A stretch of 64,000 bases of DNA from a bacterium (lineage in GTDB: Bacteria > Planctomycetota > Planctomycetia > Isosphaerales > Isosphaeraceae). Each line of letters opens with the position of its first letter. Positions within the stretch are counted from its first letter, which is position 1. The stretch is from the NCBI GenBank assembly GCA_016125085.1, contig WGMM01000026.1:62001-126000 (forward strand), written 5' to 3'. The notes beneath the pieces were generated by a model that saw only the letters and a program-made list of their open reading frames with translations, did not search any database and was not told where the DNA came from. The translations under genes and the position numbers were made by a program. This document shows, piece after piece, positions 62,265-64,000 of the stretch.

Positions 62265-62454
62265 CTGAGACTGAATTCGATCATTTGTCTTGGAGCGATC
62301 TTGCGAATCAGAAGTAGTCCATTTCAAGATTCCGCCTGAATCGGTTACGATGCCTCTTTGCGACGTGGCCGCCGGGCAAATGCCCCCCGGAAACGCATCG
62401 CCACCATCAGCACGACAAAACGACACCGAACCAGCCCTCGAACCGATCACACCG

Positions 62455-63888
62455 ATGTCCGACAACCTCGCTTTCGACAATGTCCTCGTCACCCGGTATG
62501 CCTCGAAGGCCATGAGCGGCCTGTGGTCGGCCCAAACCCGCTATGGCCTGTGGCGGCGGCTCTGGCTGTCGCTCGCCAGGGCCGAGAAGGATCTGGGCCT
62601 GCCCATCACCGATGACCAGATCGCCGAACTGGCCGGGCACCTGGACGACATCGACTTCGCCGCCGTCGCCGCTTACGAGAAAAAGCTGCGGCACGATGTC
62701 ATGGCCCACGTGCATGCTTATGGTGACGTCGCGCCCAAGGCCAGGCCCATCATTCACCTGGGTGCCACGAGCTGCTACGTCACCGACAACGGCGACCTGG
62801 TGCAGCTGCGTGATGCCCTGAAGCTGGTGCGCGACACGCTCATCGGCGTGATCGACGCCATGGCCCGGTTCGCCGATCGCTGGAAGAATCAGCCTTGCCT
62901 GGGCTATACGCACTATCAGCCGGCCCAGCTCGTGACCGTCGGCAAGCGGGCCACGCTGTGGTGCCAGGATCTGCTGATGGACCTGCAGGAAGTCGAGCGG
63001 CGCATCGCCGACCTGAAATTCCTGGGCGTGAAGGGCACGACGGGCACCCAGGCGAGCTTTCTGGCCCTGTTCGAAGGCGACGAGACGAAAGTCGTCGATC
63101 TGGAGAAACGGGTCGCCGGCGATTTCGGTTTCGACGCCGTATTGCCTGTCTCAGGGCAGACTTACACGCGCAAGATCGACTCGCAGATTCTCGGCACGCT
63201 CGGCCAACTGGCCGAAACGGCCCACAAGTTCGGGTCGGACATGCGGCTTTTGAGCCACGACCGCGAGCTGGACGAACCGTTCGAATCAGGCCAGATCGGC
63301 TCGTCGGCCATGGCGTACAAGAAGAACCCGATGCGGTCCGAACGGCTTTGCTCGCTGGCCAGGTTCGTGCTGAGCCTGCCCCAGGCCGCGGCGGCAACGG
63401 CGGCGACGCAGTGGCTGGAACGCACGCTGGACGATTCGGCCGTGCGCCGGCTGATCCTGCCCCAGGCCTTTCTGGCGACTGACGCCATGCTGCGGATCTA
63501 TCTGAATGTGGTGCCGGGGATTGTCGTGAATACGGCGATCATCGACCGTAACGTGCGCCGGGAGCTGCCCTTCATGGCGACGGAAAACCTGATGATGGCG
63601 GCCGTGAAGGCCGGTGCGGACAGGCAGGACGTGCATGAGGTGATCCGCGAGAAGTCGATCGAGGCGGTCACAGCCTACAAGGCCGGCGAAACCGGCGAGA
63701 TCGACTTGATGGACAAGCTGCGGGCGACACCGACATTTGCCGGTGTGGATCTGGACGCGGCCCTGAACCCGGCGGAATACGTTGGCCGATCGGCGCGGCA
63801 GGTGGATGATTTCATCGCCCGGGAAGTCGAGCCGGTGCGGAAGCGATATCCGCAATTGCTCAGCCAGTCGGCCGAACTGCATGTCTGA
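62455..63888 (+). CDS. purB: Adenylosuccinate lyase
   Basis: The 477-residue product has the fumarase/aspartase-superfamily signature GQIGSSAMAYKKNPMRSER, the catalytic His in LGYTHYQPAQLVT, and HLGATSCYVTDNGDL at the usual place. It carries out two steps of purine synthesis, releasing fumarate from SAICAR and adenylosuccinate. The length fits the longer eukaryote-like branch. The ATG at 62455 (MSDNLAFDNVLVTRYASKAM) is preferred over a longer frame to 62290. Confidence 0.93.
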   Translation: MSDNLAFDNVLVTRYASKAMSGLWSAQTRYGLWRRLWLSLARAEKDLGLPITDDQIAELAGHLDDIDFAAVAAYEKKLRHDVMAHVHAYGDVAPKARPIIHLGATSCYVTDNGDLVQLRDALKLVRDTLIGVIDAMARFADRWKNQPCLGYTHYQPAQLVTVGKRATLWCQDLLMDLQEVERRIADLKFLGVKGTTGTQASFLALFEGDETKVVDLEKRVAGDFGFDAVLPVSGQTYTRKIDSQILGTLGQLAETAHKFGSDMRLLSHDRELDEPFESGQIGSSAMAYKKNPMRSERLCSLARFVLSLPQAAAATAATQWLERTLDDSAVRRLILPQAFLATDAMLRIYLNVVPGIVVNTAIIDRNVRRELPFMATENLMMAAVKAGADRQDVHEVIREKSIEAVTAYKAGETGEIDLMDKLRATPTFAGVDLDAALNPAEYVGRSARQVDDFIAREVEPVRKRYPQLLSQSAELHV

Positions 63889-64000
63889 CAGGCCGGAATA
63901 CGTCACTTCAGGAATCGCCTGATTGAGCGTTTCGGCCGATCCTTCAGCCGAACTCAGGCCCCAGGATGGCACAGACATCACCGGCAAGAGGTGGCGTCTC
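63889..64000. other. Right edge, nothing recognised
   Basis: The last 112 bases after purB show no clear coding or structural signal. Confidence 0.3.

Noticed and set aside
62264-62280. A further TGAGACTGAAT sequence similar to the palindrome at 54555
   Set aside because: The complementary arm is missing, so it is not counted as another site.
1-64000. tRNA, rRNA, CRISPR arrays, transposases, integrases and prophage genes
   Set aside because: None was recognised by reading; no TTCGAATCC-type T-arm in a cloverleaf context and no direct-repeat spacer pattern was found.

Overview
The window looks like chromosomal DNA of a planctomycete, most likely near the Isosphaeraceae. The evidence is high-GC coding DNA together with protein families expanded in that phylum: two DUF1559 pseudopilin-like proteins, two DUF1501 proteins, a DUF1549/DUF1553 cytochrome-type protein, an ECF sigma factor beside a Hanks-type kinase, a PEP-CTERM protein, and a matrixin protease with a planctomycete-type N-terminal motif. 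No rRNA, tRNA, CRISPR array, transposase or prophage was seen. The family assignment is an inference from gene content, not from a phylogeny.

1-8,100: a partial NHL-repeat secreted protein, a baeRF release-factor-like protein, a dimethylformamidase-like protein followed by a DUF1501 protein, a hexapeptide acyltransferase, a 2H phosphoesterase overlapping a membrane protein gene, a frameshifted VOC gene and a diacylglycerol kinase. 8,100-15,000: a very large LptD/OstA-like outer-membrane protein with no cysteine seen, an aminotransferase, a DUF6580 membrane protein and a DUF4430 secreted protein. 15,100-22,100: three unrecognised proteins, including a 1252-residue membrane protein and an overlapping pair. 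22,200-31,000: an alpha/beta hydrolase, RNase D, an efflux adaptor with a large glycine-rich insertion, a matrixin protease, Mn superoxide dismutase, a lipoprotein and an RluA-type pseudouridine synthase.

31,200-43,400: the ECF sigma/kinase pair, an htrA-trpD overlap, a DksA/TraR-type protein, the DUF1549/DUF1553 and DUF1501 pair, a TerC protein and a VWA-domain protein. 43,400-50,000 (all minus strand): a sulfotransferase, the bifunctional heptose enzyme HldE and a pair of envelope proteins sharing a C-terminal domain. HldE and the LptD-like protein together suggest a lipopolysaccharide-type outer membrane. 50,200-58,400: the two DUF1559 genes, a PEP-CTERM protein, a small unlisted hemP gene divergent from the second DUF1559 gene across a Fur-box-like palindrome, a small lipoprotein, a DUF4198/Kelch-like secreted protein downstream of a related palindrome, a copper-type SCO protein and a creatininase. 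I read the hemP-to-Kelch block as a candidate metal-responsive module.

58,500-64,000: glutamate dehydrogenase, a frameshifted secreted protein, an AT-rich and probably acquired gene with an RX4H motif typical of HEPN RNases (a candidate orphan defence gene), and adenylosuccinate lyase. A short GGGGACGGGGGTCATTT module occurs at three intergenic sites, twice as a long inverted repeat, and resembles REP-type elements. Two genes (VOC near 7,050 and the secreted protein near 60,340) carry single-base frameshifts that may be real or sequencing errors.
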